Shown: positions 36,840 through 49,400 of the stretch, one piece after another
Position numbering within the stretch: position 1 is the stretch's first letter
Layout of the letters: each line of letters starts with the position of its first letter
Assembly (NCBI RefSeq): GCF_041734735.1
Contig: NC_134876.1
Coordinates: forward strand, 83,288,674-83,352,673
DNA length: 64,000 bases
Direction of reading: 5' to 3'
Origin: Babylonia areolata
Lineage: Eukaryota > Mollusca > Gastropoda > Neogastropoda > Buccinidae
Notes under the pieces: generated by a model
What the model was told of the DNA's origin: nothing
What the model saw: the letters and a program-made list of their open reading frames with translations, nothing else
The model's database searches: none
Made by a program: the position numbers and the translations under genes

Positions 36840-38970
36840 CATCTCTCCCCACCTTTAGATACATTGTTATCAGAATATATTAATTTCGAAAAATTAAAAA
36901 GTCTATAATGTATCATGTCATCATCAAAAAAGAAAGTCTATCAAAGTATCATGTCATCATCAAACTGTATCTTAACCACACAGTGATACCATATACTTTT
37001 ACTGTGTTATAGTTATGATTTTGTTTTGTTTGTTGTTATTGTTGGTTGTTTTGTTGTTGTTGTTTTTTGGGGGTTTTTTTCAACAATTTCACTCAACGAC
37101 ACAATGCTTAAATTACTGATAATATTAAACTTTTGTTGTTGTTTTTCTTGTTGTTGGTGTTGTTGTTGCAAATAATGTCCTTGAAGATCAGTCTATACAG
37201 TCTGAAAATATCAAACTCATCCATGGCTGTCATGTTCATCACTAATATTGTCTTTTCCTCTTCTGGATGAACTCTTTGTTTTTCCTGGATAATAAAATAA
37301 GATGAAAACAAAACATAAAATTATTTGTTCTTCCTAACATTTGGAAAACTTGAAACTAACAAACTTAACACTGTTGTTTTGAATTATGGTCTAATTATTG
37401 TATTCAGTACATAGTCTTTCAGGTAAGTTGGTGGCTTCCTGGCACGGGCTTCACTGGGAGATGCTGGCATGAGACTCATGATTGGTCTTTCTGAAGGAGT
37501 ATGTTTGTCTGGAGCAGCTAATCCAACAGGCGATGATTTCTGGACTACTGGTTGCAGTTTCTGGTGTTGATTTTCTTCTTCATCAGACTCTTCTTCCTCA
37601 GCAATGGGTTGGGAACCACCTCCGATACGTTTGAAGTGTGAAGAGATACAGGTTATTTGGGTCATGTCAGGTTTGGCAGTTACCATACTACCATGCTTCT
37701 TAGTGACAGTAAATGGTTTGGATTCAAAATTCAGGATTTTTAATTATGTGACTATTACAATTATATTACATATCACGACATATTGATTGTTGTAATGTAC
37801 AGAAATGATACAAGAACTCGTTGAAAGTTGGTTCATTTAGTGACTCTTTTTGTTTATAGTTTTTAACTAAATTATTTTTGTAGAAAATGGTTAACTTAAG
37901 AAAATGCTCATCTCTTGCAGTTTTGTGTGATATGTAATATGTCTATGTTAGTTTTGAAATGACCAGCAACATCCAGTGGTGTCTTGAATCCATAACAATA
38001 GATCTTTGGTGACTGTCTATAATATTGACTGACGCACCTGTATCAATAATGAACGGCACAGACGTATCACTGATGCATATGCTGACCTTGGGAGTCTTTG
38101 AAGAAATGTTTGTTTACCGTAAAGACACATTCATTTCCACTTGATGATGCAGGTAAGTCATGACTTTCAATTGATACATAGTGGACAGTTGAGCTGCACA
38201 CCTTTGCAAAATGATTTAATCTTACACATGCTCTGCATTGCTTTCCTTTCATTGGATGCTCATGCTGGTGTGGTAGATTACCTCCACAATAGTGACAATT
38301 TCTGTTGCAACCACCACAGAAATTATTCTGACCATGTCTGCTGGAGATGCCTCTTGAAGTGTGTGTGCTGTAGTGATTTCTGGTCAGAGAATTCTGAGAG
38401 TGTGCTGAACCAAACTGCTGTGGATTGTGATATGTACCACATGATGATGGACTTCTGAAATGTGAAGAACCATGATGACTTGATCTACCATGAGACACTG
38501 AGTAGCTGAGAGTGAGATACTGAGAGCTTTCACTGATTTTTCCATTTCTGACGCTCTCATCTCTGACAGTTCAAGACTACCAGCTTCTGCTAGTGTTTGT
38601 GTCAGTGTCAAATTATCACTGAGCATGTCTTCTGAGTCTCTGTGACTGATATCCATGAATAATCTGAGTCAGGATCTCTCTTTAAACATCATGGAATTCA
38701 CATGTGCAAGCAAGGCTTCACAGACGAATGTAATACAAATCGATAGTCTCTCCTTTACTCTGATCAGCTTGGTGAAATTTATAAATTTCGTATGATGTAT
38801 CCTTTTTGGGTGTGAAGTGTGTTGTGAATGAATCCTTGACAACAGTGTACACATCATGCGTATCATCTGCACTGGTACCGTTCTTCTGCTCTTCAGTAAA
38901 TGTGTCATAGATGTTGTAGGCTTCTTCACCAATGTAATGTAATAACAGTGCTCTTTTCCTGGCATCTGCA

Positions 38971-39357
38971 TTAACCCTTTCGCTGCCAGGAAAATAAAAT
39001 TTAAGTGAAATCTATTTGCCAGGGTTTTTTCACAAAAAACGGGTATAAATTTTCAAAAAATTATGTGCTCTTTGTTATTGGAGAAAGACCCATAAAAGTA
39101 TATATTTTCTGAAAAATAAATGAATAAAGAATACAAAACACATGCTGTTTTCCCATCTTATATATTTTTAGTGAAATGCTGTTGTTTTGAAATCAGTGTT
39201 TTGTTTTTTGTCACATTTTCAACTTGTTCATTACAAACATTAGGTAATTTGCACAAAAATATCATTTTCTGGACAAATGGATATCTGCAAACACAAAATC
39301 ATACTAGAACACCCACAATATATTATATATATATGTATCTATCTCTTATATATATAC

Positions 39358-39412
<55 letters not shown>

Positions 39413-40116
39413 AGATAGATACACAATGCATTGTGACTTCTCCAAGTGATAATATGGACGTGAGGCCACGCCCCCTCAGTCTCCACCCCCCTCCTCTTCA
39501 CCCCTCTCAGAGGGTCACTTGATCCAGTTCTCATCAGACCGCCTTGGCTAAGTGCCAAGAAAATCGCTCACACTGTGTCCTGCTAATAATTCAGTCACTT
39601 TCTGTCGTCTGCTAAGGTTTGTTCAGCTGGCATCACTCACTGACAGTGGTATCTTGGCCACTCTCTTGATTGCTCCCTTTATTTTCTATCAAATCGTCCT
39701 ATAAATGTTCATCATTGTCTTCTCCTTCGAATTTACGCTTCAATTCTTTCTGAGCATCAGCTAAAGAAAGAAATCTTGGTTGATTTAGTTCGTCACGATC
39801 GCATGTCTTGAGCACGGCGTCAGTCCGACATTTTGTTGAGCGAGTGAGGAGAGAAGTCAGGCAAACACTGGGACAGTGACCCAACCAAAACGTTCAAATA
39901 AAGGACTGCTTCATGACGTAGATGGGGTTTCTAGCTATGAATAGAATCTAGAAAGATTCCCCAGGCTAAAACTACCACTATTTTTGTCAACAAAGTGAAT
40001 GCAAACCAGGGAAAAGTCAGAATATTTCGATGACGAGTTATCTCGTCACTGTGGCAGCGAAGCATACATGCTTGCCATGACAAGTTATCTCGTCATATAG
40101 GCAGCACAGGGGTTAA
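38971..40116 (-). mobile_element. Non-autonomous piggyBac-like element, copy 1
   Basis: It is flanked by TTAA (38971-38974 and 40113-40116). The ends read CCCTTTCGCTGCC and, reverse-complemented, CCCCTGTGCTGCC, a piggyBac-type terminal inverted repeat. The right end carries subterminal palindromes built on CTCGTCAT. A minus-strand fragment at 39699-39884 ([19 protein letters not shown]) looks like the start of a transposase and is shared with copy 2; no catalytic domain remains. An AT microsatellite at about 39326-39411 is specific to this copy. It is inserted in the Ty3/Gypsy fossil. Confidence 0.85.
39326..39411 (+). repeat. (AT)n microsatellite inside piggyBac copy 1
   Basis: TATATA repeats bounded by ATCTCTTATATAT and its inverted ATATAAGAGATAGAT, so the whole stretch can fold as a long hairpin. 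Confidence 0.9.
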
Positions 40117-40314
40117 CATTCATCCCACACATGAGATTTTCGAAACGATTTATCCATTTCACCCAACGTACTCCAATCGATTGTTCGTCTAAATAAACCT
40201 CAAACGGAGGCAATGACAAGATGTTCGCAATATTTTGATCTAAAATTGCTAGTTACTTCAAATTTGACATTTGAAACATCAACTAAATTAATAAGACATA
40301 CCTTGTCGCCAATT

Positions 40315-40512
40315 TGATGTCTTATCTTATGTATGGAACACATACAAGCTTAATACAACAACAGAAAAGGATATGAAACAAAACTATATTGCTTAGCCAA
40401 TCTTCATTTCGTACAACCTTTATCAGAAGGGCTGAATCTCTCTGAGCATGCGCATATATCAAGAGGCATAAATCATTATGATTATACTTTCACTTTCTAT
40501 ATATGGATATCA
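40315..40512 (-). repeat. Upstream LTR of the Ty3/Gypsy fossil
   Basis: On the plus strand it runs TGATGTC...GATATCA, so its ends form a short inverted repeat. The primer-binding-like site abuts its lower end. Confidence 0.75.
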
Positions 40513-40516
40513 CAAT

Positions 40517-41980
40517 ACCACAGAATGAAAATATTTTGGAAACAACATTATGCATGAATACACATGAATCCCACATAACATAGACAGGCACACAATGACA
40601 CATACCATAGTTTGTTAAATCACAACTTTTCCTTGCAGCAAGTTGGAGAATAGCATATGAAACATTAGTCAAAAGATACATGACAAGATGTGCTGGGATC
40701 AAATAGTAACACTCAAAATATGAATTACAATGTCGTGAAAAGCAACAGTATGTATGCATGTAAATAAGCTGATTACATTTAGACACTCACTGTGCAATAC
40801 TAAAGGAAGAAAGATATATGATGGAATTAAAAAGTATAATTATTGCAAATCTTGAGAAAATATGTAAAAAAAAATTTTATTTATTCTTTCTTGATCCTGT
40901 GGTAACTCTTACACATATGGCCTCAGATTGGGATTGTCCAAAATAAGATGGTGTGTGAAAAGATCCTGAACAAACAAAAGCAACAAACCATTTTATTTAT
41001 TTCCTGATGGTAATATATCTTATTCTTATTAAAGCTCATTGTCAGCCATTAGAAAGGCACATCCAATGACTGAAATGGTTACCACTTCTGCATTCTGACA
41101 ACCTCACAGCTTGCTCAGTCCCACTTTTAATTCCTAAAGAAGCAAGCAAATCCTGCCTGGAAAAGGAAAGGGAATAGTGGAAAAAGAAGAATCGATGCCT
41201 GCAAGAACTTGGGATCCATGCCACTTTTCAATAACTGTTCAAAAGGTTTTAGGATGAACTGACAGAAAGGACCTTTGAAGTCTTGTTCCACACTATTTGG
41301 ATCTGGATATTTAAAAAAATGTCTTCATGAGTACCACTACCAGTTAAAGTGGGGTATTTATATACATTTTAAAAAGATAAAGTTCAAATATATACTTCCT
41401 ACAAATGCTTATAAACATCCAAAAATCATACTTACATTCGTTTGTTTAAAATTTGCCTTAGTTAAAGTCGCTTGCAAATGGGGCGACTATGGGGTGGGGA
41501 ATAGTTCTATTGACACTGACAGATCTGTTCATTCATTCATCATGAATCTCATGCAGAATTTGGCTTGAGTTTTGCTTTTTGCATTATTTGGACGAATTGT
41601 TTCCACAACGAAGCAAATGTGTGTGACATGGCAAATGCAACGTAAGCATGGTCCTTCTGCCAACCATGCCTTCGCATCACAACATCTGGTAGAGACGCCC
41701 CCCCCCTCCGCCCCCCCACCAAGTCATCGTGATCGTGGGTTAAAAAAATCAATTCACAACTTCGTAATTTCATAATCAACTCATTCAATACGCTAACAAT
41801 TTTCTTGTTACATCAGGGCATCGATGTTTTATGTCCGTGCTTTTTTCATCAACTTACATTCCCAAATCTTTTAATTTAATGAATCAGTTTTGTGATAAAC
41901 AAAATTTTCTCACCAGTAGTCTGCTACCGGATGCCACCCTCGGCCATGTTCCTTATTACCACAATACAATTGTGTATGAG
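40517..41980. other. Intergenic region upstream of CCDC40
   Basis: AT-rich with no conserved ORF. A C-rich run (41698-41720) lies about 350 bases upstream of the CCDC40 start. A TBC1D16 5' exon could lie here. Confidence 0.4.
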
Positions 41981-41984
41981 CCGA

Positions 41985-42070
41985 GTGATTTCATTGGTTT
42001 GCGATAACACGTTTTGGTCCAATACCACATACGTTCTCTCTTTTCGGCATAGCAACAAGCAGTAAGCATC
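41985..42070 (+). promoter_or_regulatory. Candidate CCDC40 proximal promoter
   Basis: An inverted CCAAT box (ATTGG, 41993-41997), a direct CCAAT box (42019-42023) and a half X-box-like motif (ATAGCAAC at 42049-42056, with a poor left half TTCGGC) lie within 80 bases of the start codon. There is no TATA box. RFX X-boxes upstream of ciliary genes are established biology; the assignment here is inference. Confidence 0.4.
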
Positions 42071-42090
42071 ATGGCGGACGAAGAGAACAG
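42071..42090 (+). CDS. CCDC40: CCDC40 coding exon 1
   Basis: It encodes MADEEN plus two bases of an Arg codon, then GTGAGA. Very short, but it splices in phase into the next acidic/alanine-rich exon, and the MA-E start resembles vertebrate CCDC40. Confidence 0.75.
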
Positions 42091-43447
42091 GTGAGATGAG
42101 ATGAAAAGACTTTTAAAATCCGTCGATCTGTTGATTTTTCAGTAAAAGCACTTTAAAATTTTGATTAGCTAATTTATTACGATAGTTTGTTTTCATTTTG
42201 ATACATTACAGTTTGACGTTCGTGGCCGTGCTTTATGGGTCTTTCCGCTTTGATAAACACCAAGCCAAAACAAGCAGTGGCAACTGTTGTTGTTGTCGTG
42301 GGGATTGGAATTTTAATGCCAAAGCCACTTTGCTTTTTTTAGAAAAACACACACACAAAAACAGAAGTGAAATATTTAATACATGTCCGATCATAATCAT
42401 TAGTTTAATCATTAGTTTATTTGCATAATGATGTTATGCAATTACATGTTGAAGGCAAGTAGTAAAATATTTCTTGTCAAAATATTACCCATTCTCTCTC
42501 CTCTCCGGCCTCGTTTGCAATCTTCATCAATTCACGACATTCAGTGCATAAAACTCCTCCAACCACACAGTCATTGATATTATATTTTATAGACATGCCT
42601 TTTGGAGTGTTGCTCAAATCTCTCGACGAACACTGCAGGTATTTATCCCTGAGCCTGACTGACAATGGGATATGTTATTTAAGGAAGCTTAGAGTACAGC
42701 CTTGTCATATGGTTCCCAACCTAAATGAACATTCATAACAGCTTCTTCATCATCATGGTCTTTTCCCTGTTTTACACCATGACGGTGGCCACTTGTGTCT
42801 TCTTGTGTATACACAATAAACAGAACTATATCATGTATTTCTGTGTCACTGGAATGCCACCATGTACTGGGTCTTCTATTTGATTGTCAGTCTGGGTGGA
42901 TATATTGTCACTTGTGCATCGGCCAGTGCTACATGAAAAATTCTTAGCCTGTACTTCTTTCTCTTCTAAAGCCATTTAGCCTTTGGGAAAGAGAACCTCT
43001 GCTGAAGCAAAGTAACACTACCTTCATATAACACTGACAGTGTTTCACTTGTAGCTGTACAGTTCATGTTAATACCACTAAAGGACTGAGAGATATCTTC
43101 AAAAGTTTTCTAACTGTTATGAATCAACTAGATTCTCTACTAAACCTCACCACAGTGCTGCTACACTGTGAGCTGCTGGAGCACCCCAAGTGGCCCTTTT
43201 GTCCTGTTCATTACAGATGACAAGGTTTCACAGCCCATATTGGGTGAAATCAGCAGTCTTTTTTTTTTTTTTTTCGTAGCTAAGTTTGACACTGAGGTCA
43301 TTAGAGATTTCAGTAAAAATGGATTTCTATTGTCTGGACAACCCAGCAGGCATCTTCTTCAGGCAATAGAACTTGCTGTCTACTCAGCAGGGTCAGGTAC
43401 TCATTGACGTACACCCCACAATGTTCCTCTTTTTGCAAGGCCTTACA

Positions 43448-43479
<32 letters not shown>

Positions 43480-46400
43480 AATAGTTATTCCTATTTTTTC
43501 TGATGATTGCTATTTTTTTCTGATGCTTTTTGATGTTGTACTGACTGGATTTTTCATGACAGAAAAAAAAATTCCCATTGAAAAGATTGGTAATTGTATA
43601 ATATTTTTAATCCTGTTTCAATTTTAGTGATTAAAAACTTTTTCCCACAGTAAAAAATTAGTAACAGTATGACATTGTTATTCCTGTTTTGATTTTAGTG
43701 ATTGAATTTTTAAAAAATTGTTACAGGGAGCCTGCGGCTGCTGCAGATACTACTGCAGAAAATGCTCCAGTAAGTACATTTTTAAAATCCCAAATCAACA
43801 GATTTTACCTAAATTAAACCATAGATTATTTCATGTGTTGACCACAATGCATTCAGACGCAGACACATGACATTTTGGTTAAAAGCCCATTAGATGTGTA
43901 TGGAATGGCCTAGTTTTCACTGTTATTTTATTTTCTCTGTATGGCTGAATTTGTTTATGTAGCTGAGCGCTCAGCTCAGGTTAAAAATACTGCTTCACAC
44001 ACAAGCTGAGCTACAGCAGACGTCTTTTTCACAACTAACATGCCGGTCTTCAACAGCTTGCACAGAATGTGTGACGCCATTCCGTTTTGATGCAAAGCCC
44101 ATTCTAAACCTATTCTCTAAACATCTATAAAATCAAGTCTCTGTATTGTTCACCGCAATATTGTATTTGTTTTGCTTACACACACACTTAAATCAATTAT
44201 TAGTATACTTGATTTCAGTTTAATCGTTTGTCAGTGTAAAGATTCAACTGACGTTAAGCTTACGTCATTTTGTCCTTCTGGTTTCACGACAACCACTCCA
44301 CAAGTAAGTGTCGCAGTACGCCATTGGGTGAGGTGGAATCTGTGTTTGTGACACAGCGTATTTAATTAAATTCTCTTTTGTCGGATCAGTACACTACAAG
44401 TATTGTATACTGGCAGAATCATCGCAGTTCCATCTTTAAATCTATACCATTTATGTTTGCCTACGTTAAATTGATTTAACGCAATTTGTAATTTTCGGTG
44501 ATGAGCTTGTTAAAACTGACCCTTTTCAGGTGACTTAAATTAAGATTATAAATTCATCTTAGATAATCAACATTTCATTTTATACTCATTAGAAAGTAGG
44601 TGTTGAGCTCTTTCTTTTGCAACCTATCCGAAGTAAATCGGTTCAGGAGTCATTTAGAAATCTATCACTGAACACCTTGTAACTAACACAATGCTAAGCA
44701 AATTTAGGAGGATTTGAGCCGATTCGCTTCATGGGCCACACTAGCATCAGTGCAGTTTGCTTAACGTGCATAAAGAGATGGAGTGGGTGATTGCTGGTCA
44801 CTTTTGCACCTGGCCATTTGCTGGCTAGAGCCAGTTCTCTCTCTCTCACTTGCTGTTTCGTACACAGAGTGTGTGTGTGTGTGCGTTGTCCCAAAGGCCA
44901 AGATCTTGCTATGTATCTCTTGCACTGTTTTCCTCTTGTTCTCATCTTTGTTTTCTCTATTCTCATCTTCTTATAACTATTGTAAATAAAACAATAGAAA
45001 AACCCTTTTGTTCCTGGCCTGTGCTGGGATTCTTTTCTATCCTTTGATACAGATCATTAGTAATTCTTTTGTACAGTTCCCTTTCATAAACATAATAATA
45101 CCACAAGGGTACACGGCTACATTTATTATGATTGCCGACACAGCAAATGTCTGCATTTATGGGACCTGGTTGTTACTTGGGAATGAAATGATTGTATGTA
45201 ATGAATTCATTTTTACACAAACATAAAATTGTAAATAGTCTTGTCACCCCAACCCTTCATTTACAAGCATTTAAGTGGAATGCACCCTGACATACATGAC
45301 TTAAAACATACAGTCCACTGTTATTAACTTTTCAGACAAGCACAGAATGATTGTGGTATCCAGTCAGTCTGTGCTCCTTTCACATCTAAAATCTTGTTTG
45401 GTGTCACTGATGTTGTTGCAGACTGACAATGTGGAGGAGCAACAATCTTCCTCAAGACCGCAGTCTGCAGCCTCACAGAAAGGTATCTCATTGTAATTGT
45501 TGCTGTTATTCTGTGCAGTAGATTTAGGTTTGACTCTTGCTTTAGATGGGTAGTCCTCTTATGACTGGTAGTCCTCTGTCAGGTATTGATTGGTAATAAG
45601 CCAAATGCTGAAAAAAAGAAAAAAAAGATACCACTACAGTTGTAGTAGTAGTGGTTGTTGTCGTAGAAGGCATCATTCTCATTGTCATCTGCTGATCATC
45701 ATTATCTTCATTATCCTTTTTCAAATTATTGTTAGCATCATTGTTATTTACATATCTGAAAAAAAAATGTATCAAGAGGAAAATATCTGATGACCAGTAG
45801 ATTTTAGCTATTGTCCTTTTCATGGTGTTAACCCCTAGGCTGCCTATATGACGAGATAACTCGTCATGGCAAGCATGTATGCTTCGCTGCCACAATGACG
45901 AGATAACTCGTCATCGAAATATTCTGACTTTTCCCTGCTTTGCGTTCAGTTCATTGACAAAAATGCTGATAGCTTTAGCTTGGGGAATCTTTCTGGATTC
46001 TATTCATAGCTAGAAACCCCATCTACGTCAAGAGGCAGTCCTTTATTTAAATGTTTTGGTTGGGTTACTGTCCAAGTGTTTGCCTGGCTCCTCTCCTCGC
46101 TCGCACAACAAAATGTCGGACTGACGCAGTGCCCAAGACACGTAGTGAACTAAATCAATCAAGATTGCTTTCTTTTGCTGATGCTCAGAAAGAATTGAAG
46201 CATAAACTCAAAGAATACAGTGATGAATATTTATAGGACGATTTGATAGAAAATAAAGGGAGCAATCAAGAGAGTGGCCAAGATATGACTATCAGTGAGT
46301 GATGCCGGCTGTGCAAACCTTAGCAGACGTCAGAAAGTGACTGAATTATTAGCAGAACAGTATCAGCAATTTTCTTGGCACTCAGCCAACGCGGTCTGAT

Positions 46401-49400
46401 GAGAACTGGATAAAGTGCCTGTGTGAGAGGGGTGAAGAGGAGGGGGGGTGGAGACTGAGGGGGCGTGGCCTCTCATCCACATTATCACTTGGAGAAGTCA
46501 CAATGCATTGTATATGTATCTCTTTTTATTTTTTTTTTTATTGTGGTTGTTCTAGTATGATTTTGTGTATGCAGATATCCATTTGTCCAGAAAATATATT
46601 TTAGTGCAAATTACCTGACTAATGTTTGTAATGAACAAGTTGAAAATGTGACAAAAAACAAAACACTGATTTCAAAACAACAGCATGTCACTAAAAATAT
46701 ATAAAATGGGAAAACATCATGTGTTTTGTGTTCTTTATTCATTTACCTTTCAGAAAATATATACTTTTATGGGTCTTTCTCAATAACAAAGTGCACAGAA
46801 TTTTTTGAAAATTTATACCCGTATTTTGTGGAAAAAACCCTGGCAAATAGATTTCACTTAAATCTTATTTTCCTGGCAGTGAAAGGGTTAAGAGGGCAAC
46901 ATTTTTTGATGCAGTATTGGATACAGTGACGAAGGACATTTTGTCAGTTATTATGTATGTACATGTACCAACCTGGACAGACATGAATGAAGTTTCTTGG
47001 TCAGTGTTACAGCATCTCTATAAGTTGCTCCTCTAGAAAAAATACATTGTCATTTGTTGAATATTTAGATGTTTATGTTATTCCTTATATTGATTTCCTG
47101 TTGATACAAGTTCAAAATGACTGCATTGAAAAAATATATCATAATATGAAGTTGCAGAAAGATCTGTAAGTGCTTGGTACCATAGTCTCATGTTTAGTCA
47201 AAATTGTAGTGCATGTCTTAAATGTTCAAATATTCAGCTTTGGAGTTCTGTGTTTTACTTAAGTTGTAATGCATCCATAAATATTTATATTATGATAACA
47301 GGGTCACGTCCAACCTCAGCCACAGCCAAGCCATCTTCACGCCCAACCTCAGCCACAGCCAAACCGTCTTCACGCCCAACCTCAGCAACAGCCAAACCGT
47401 CTTCACGTCCAACTTCAGCATCTGCCAAACCTGCCTCACGCCCTGGTTCAGCTAAACCATCATCACGTCCAAGTTCGGCTGTAGCAAAAGCAGAGTCTAA
47501 GCCTGCCACTCCTACTGAGGAACGACCAGCATCAGCAGTCAAGCCGTCCTCTCGTCCTGCTTCAGCAGGTAAGTTTTTGTCATGTTCATTCATGTGAATT
47601 ATTGCCTCTGTGGTTACTTTGAAGTGTCAGTATTCTGCAGGTGATTCACAGTGATAATGAAAATTTGTTGAGAACTTTTTCTCAGGTTGAGGACAAAGCA
47701 CTATTCATCCACAAAAAAAACTATAAAGGATGTGGTATCACACAACAAAAATTTGGCATTTTGAGGTGTGGGTGTGGTTTTTTTTCCCTTTCATTGTTAT
47801 TTTCCATATTTTATCTTCTCACTATTTCACATGAATTGATTGAGCAATAATCATTTTGATGTAGTAGTTTGCACATTAAAAGATTAACAAAGAAGTTATT
47901 TTCTCTCCCTGAAAAAGCCAAACCCCTGTCACGTCCAGGAAGCGGTCGCCCAGCATCCACGGCCCGTCCAGACAGTGCTCGCCAGGGTTCAAGGCCGCCT
48001 TCTGTGACGGGGTCTCTGCAGGGGTCAAGGGCAGGGTCTGTGACAGCAGAGTCGGAGGCTCAGGACGCAGCGGATGATCCTGTGATGGAGGGAGAAGGGG
48101 ATGAAGGGGAGGAGGAGTACACAGGCACTGAAGGGATGATGGACATGCCCCCAGAGAACCAAGGTGAGGGTGTGTTTGGTCAGTGGCTTGAAAAATGGAT
48201 CAGAATAATGGCTGGAGATCAGTGAAAGTGAAGGTTTCTCTTTGTCTTTAAGTCGTCTGTTTTTGATACATTGAGCTCAGAAGAAGAAATGAGTGAAGGT
48301 TTCTCTTTGTCATGCAGTCACCTGTTCTTGATTTTGACAGCTCAGAAGAATAAATGTGTAGGTTGTATACATAAGTGTGTAGGTAGTTTATAAAAAATAA
48401 AAAAAAGAAGAAGAAGCAGTGCTGTCTAAAAAAAAAATAAAAAAATGTGTTGGTCTTTTTTTGTAATCTACAGCAATTCTTTTTGCATGTCTGTTCAGTT
48501 GCAAAGGATTTTAAAACAGGTGTTATGTTTTCTTACACATTTATAAGATACTAATATAATTGCATAATGTTGAATCAAACAAAAACCCGAGGCACAGCCT
48601 TCAGGGCTCATGTGTGATTTCTGCTGTATAACAATAACAGAACTGAAAAAGCTGAAGTTCAGAGTTAACCACTCACACACACATGACCATGTATGCACAC
48701 ACACACACACACACACACATACACACAGGGTTATTATGTATAGACTCACATTGTTTACACATGTGAGCAAAAAAAGGTTTGAATTTGACATATGCTACAT
48801 TCCTGCTCTTATTGATTGGTCAGTGGTTTATTTTTGTTCTGGCCTGTTTGTATTCACAACAGTTTTGTTGATGATGTGATCACTTGAAATATATATGTAG
48901 ATGTACAAAAATAAAATAAGTGCAATTACTTGTTTTGCAGTGAACTATGGTCTTCTGTACATCGACACAGCAAAAGTATATGTTTTGTTTTGGTTTTCTT
49001 GTGTTGCAGTTATAATTCATGCTGTTGCTTCAGTAATAATGATTTTGATTTTAATTTCTGTTTTGCAGTTATTTTTAAATGATTTGGCATGAATAAAAAA
49101 AAAAAAAAAGTACACACACACACACACACACACAAACACACAAACACACATGCACATTCACAGATGTATGCCTGTTTTGGGGTTGTTTTTTCTTTGGTTG
49201 CCTTTGGCATTATCAGCTTCATTCTTCATTTATCTGGCACAGTTACTCTTCAAAAGATTTTTTTGCCTGTGGTCATTTTTGCATTGTTAGCTTCAATGTT
49301 CATTGATCTTATCTGGCTCAGTTACTCTTCTCTCTTTTTTTCCTGTGAGCATAATCGTTTATATAATCTCTGGATGTCTCATGAGTGCCCACATCTTCAT

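Larger units (their letters stand above)
36644..40512 (-). mobile_element. Ty3/Gypsy-type LTR retrotransposon fossil
   Basis: Two direct repeats of about 196 bases (36644-36839 and 40315-40512) flank a minus-strand interior. A primer-binding-like TTGGCGACAAGG adjoins the upstream repeat and a purine-rich AAAGGTGGGGAGAGA adjoins the downstream one. Parts seen: gag with a CCHC zinc knuckle (CRACVRLNHFAKVC), a protease active site (DTGAS) and the end of pol (RKPPTYLKDYV). The interior is far shorter than in a whole element, so it is broken, with several breaks. A piggyBac element is nested in it. By eye the two repeats differ at about one position in eight, suggesting an old insertion. No clear target duplication was found. 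Confidence 0.78.

Noticed and set aside
44690-45060. Possible solo LTR or retroposed insertion ending AATAAAACAATAG in CCDC40 intron 2
   Set aside because: No second copy in the window, no matching ends and no target duplication seen.
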